Shown here: piece after piece, positions 31,572 to 35,482 of the stretch
Numbering within the stretch: position 1 is the stretch's first letter
Layout of the letters: each line of letters opens with the position of its first letter
Assembly (NCBI GenBank): GCA_024196135.1
Contig: JAMQCK010000228.1
Location: 1-35,482 of the forward strand
From: Pleurotus ostreatus/Saccharomyces cerevisiae fusant
Taxonomy: Eukaryota > Opisthokonta
Length of the DNA stretch: 35,482 bases
Direction: 5' to 3'
Translations under genes and position numbers: made by a program
Notes under the pieces: generated by a model
Seen by the model: the letters and a program-made list of their open reading frames with translations, nothing else
Told to the model about the DNA's origin: nothing
Databases searched by the model: none

Positions 31572-32272
31572 GCGCGTATCAGTGCTGCCAGCAGATGGGG
31601 AGAGGGAACAACGCGTCCGGGCGCATGAATGAGATCACGAAAAGTGACGGGCGACGGCATTCGGCTCTCGGCCCGACGGAGCGCGCGCCACAGCACAAAT
31701 GTGTACAAATATTTGCTCGTTCTCCGGACTACGCGTAGCCAGCGTCAGGACGTCATCTCGCCTTTTCTGCCTTTCTGAACAAGACTAGGGCGTAGAGTAT
31801 AGGGGACTCTCACTTGGTCTGCGAAAGCGCGGCGAAAGCTGTGAGAAGACGGCCTTTGGGCGCTTATTCGCCGAGGCTGAGGCTGGGGTACAGCATCTGG
31901 CGTCTCCAGTCCTTCCTACCTCTCGAATAGGTGTTAGGCCCTTAATCTTGGATCCAGTTGTACATCCGAAGCCTCTCGTACAGTATACTGAGTGCTACGG
32001 CCTGTGCCCGTCCTTAAAAGTCAGAGTTCTGTCAATTCATTGATTACCGGATAACCTTCGACTTTGGCATGACCCTGTGCTGAAACTGTGGCCACACAGT
32101 GCCTGGCAGTGCGAGAAGGAAGAAGAAAAGACGGGCCAATGAGAAGGTCCACAAACGCCCATAAATCAGCGCGTGGCATTGAGTTTGGTCACCCACGCGA
32201 TCGCGTTCTGACACTGCATTCACCAGTGCCGTTTCTTCCTTCCCTTCATCGCTGGTGACGACGACGACGACC
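31572..32272. other. Divergent intergenic region, MRS2 and calcineurin A
   Basis: About 700 bp between the two divergent start codons, carrying both promoters. Pyrimidine-rich sequence (GTTTCTTCCTTCCCTTCATC) lies just before the calcineurin start, typical of fungal 5' leaders. No gene is seen in it. Confidence 0.55.
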
Positions 32273-34604
<2,332 letters not shown>

Positions 34605-35482
34605 TAGAGCGCAATCTTGTTAGGGTTGGGTTTGGTGAGTGGGGCTTGGTGTGCGTGCCAACAGGCCCCGCGCCTGGTCCTGTCCACCGACTCCACTCGA
34701 GTCGCCCTATCACCGAGTCTACCCATGTTCTGTCAGCATCCACCCAGCTCTTCGATCGATTCGGATTTCCTTCATTGCAGTCAGCCGCGCTCGTCTCCTC
34801 GGATTTGTGTTTAGTACTTAGCTTACTGTTCGTTATTGGACTGCTTTGGATTTCCCTGCCGATTCAGTCGTCGGAGGTGTGGCGCGGCGCGACATTCTTG
34901 TACATATATACATATACGACGTAGACGATGATACGCTACGTGTATTCGCTGGTGCATACACGAATGAATCAAGATGGCAGATAGCGGACAAGGGGGAGCG
35001 CGTGCAGGCAAGCCCAAACCGTAGTTGAACCGTGGGACCGGCAATATCCGGGCGCATCAGAGTCACGCGATGGCCACAAGTTGAACTTCTTTCCGAATCC
35101 TCATGCGCTGCTCCGGCGTCGATGTTCGATCCGAATTGTATGGGCCCCCGATGTATGGAGACTTCCCTCGCTGATAGTGGGCTGCTGCTAAGAGCTGCGC
35201 GCTGATGACCGACGTCGACCCACTCCTCCCTCTCTGCGCCGGCGAACAGCAAGCTAGGACTTTTCCGGTCTGGCGGACACGGCCCGCCACGACGAGCGGT
35301 CAGGCTCGACGCATGCATCCGCGGTATCTGAATCTCGCCTACGGCAAACATTGCACTTGTATAGCTATCGCCAGACGGTCGTAGGTGCGCTGGCCTCGGT
35401 CCTTTGCGCGTCATTGACTTCTCGCAGCGCTCCGGTCGTATTCCAAGAGATGCATAGATCTCCTTCTCAGCCTCTGGTTTCC
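34605..35482. other. Right-edge region without a recognised gene
   Basis: The first part is the calcineurin 3' UTR. An AT-rich TACATATATACATATAC stretch near 34899-34915 is a plausible 3'-end positioning element, about 300 bp after the stop codon. Beyond it, open frames on the minus strand (for example 34833-35414) have no motif. A gene entering from the right edge cannot be excluded. Confidence 0.45.

Overview
The window looks like nuclear DNA of a basidiomycete fungus, most likely an Agaricomycete. It is GC-rich. Genes are compact and broken by many 45-100 nt GT-AG introns (5' sites mostly GTGCGT, GTGAGT or GTAAGT, with CTGAC/CTAAT-like branch points). Protein content is typically fungal. 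All gene models below come from reading splice sites by eye and checking that every junction keeps phase; none was tested with transcripts or database searches.

Layout, left to right: 1-1120 no recognised gene; ACH1 acetyl-CoA hydrolase/CoA-transferase (-, 1121-3100); an unrecognised 189-residue protein with a seven-residue repeat (-, 3934-4735); an unrecognised 223-residue protein (-, 5929-6775); an unrecognised 220-residue protein (+, 7365-8075); a small rhodanese/CDC25-like protein (-, 8235-8999); mitochondrial ribosomal protein uL16m (-, 9389-10201), divergent from splicing factor PRP3 (+, 10342-12491); a LaeA-type methyltransferase (-, 13084-14196); exocyst subunit SEC5 in 15 exons (-, 15451-19013); a secreted GH16 glycoside hydrolase (-, 19361-20475), divergent from a QDE-1/SAD-1-type RNA-dependent RNA polymerase (+, about 20818-25263); an SDE3/MOV10/Hrr1-type RNA helicase with an N-terminal zinc-finger array (-, 25537-29077), convergent with the polymerase; the mitochondrial Mg2+ channel MRS2 (-, 29801-31571); and the calcineurin catalytic subunit (+, 32273-34604). 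The rest, 34605-35482, has no recognised gene.

Most genes are unrelated housekeeping neighbours. The pair that makes functional sense together is 20818-29077: an RNA-dependent RNA polymerase and a MOV10/SDE3-family helicase, tail to tail with only 273 bp between their stop codons. In other fungi these two families act in the same RNA-silencing step (Rdp1-Hrr1 in fission yeast, SAD-1/SAD-3 in Neurospora), so this is a candidate physically linked RNA-silencing module.

Two structural themes recur. First, very small exons: 4 nt in PRP3, 7 nt in the GH16 gene, 12 nt in ACH1, 19 nt carrying the Walker A loop of the helicase, 21 nt in MRS2, and 26 nt in both SEC5 and calcineurin. Second, tandem repeats with 18-26 bp units are concentrated in 4.2-8.6 kb. 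They fill introns of three neighbouring genes, encode a heptad repeat in one protein, and overlap the stop codons of two genes (one of these, SEC5, at 15.4 kb).
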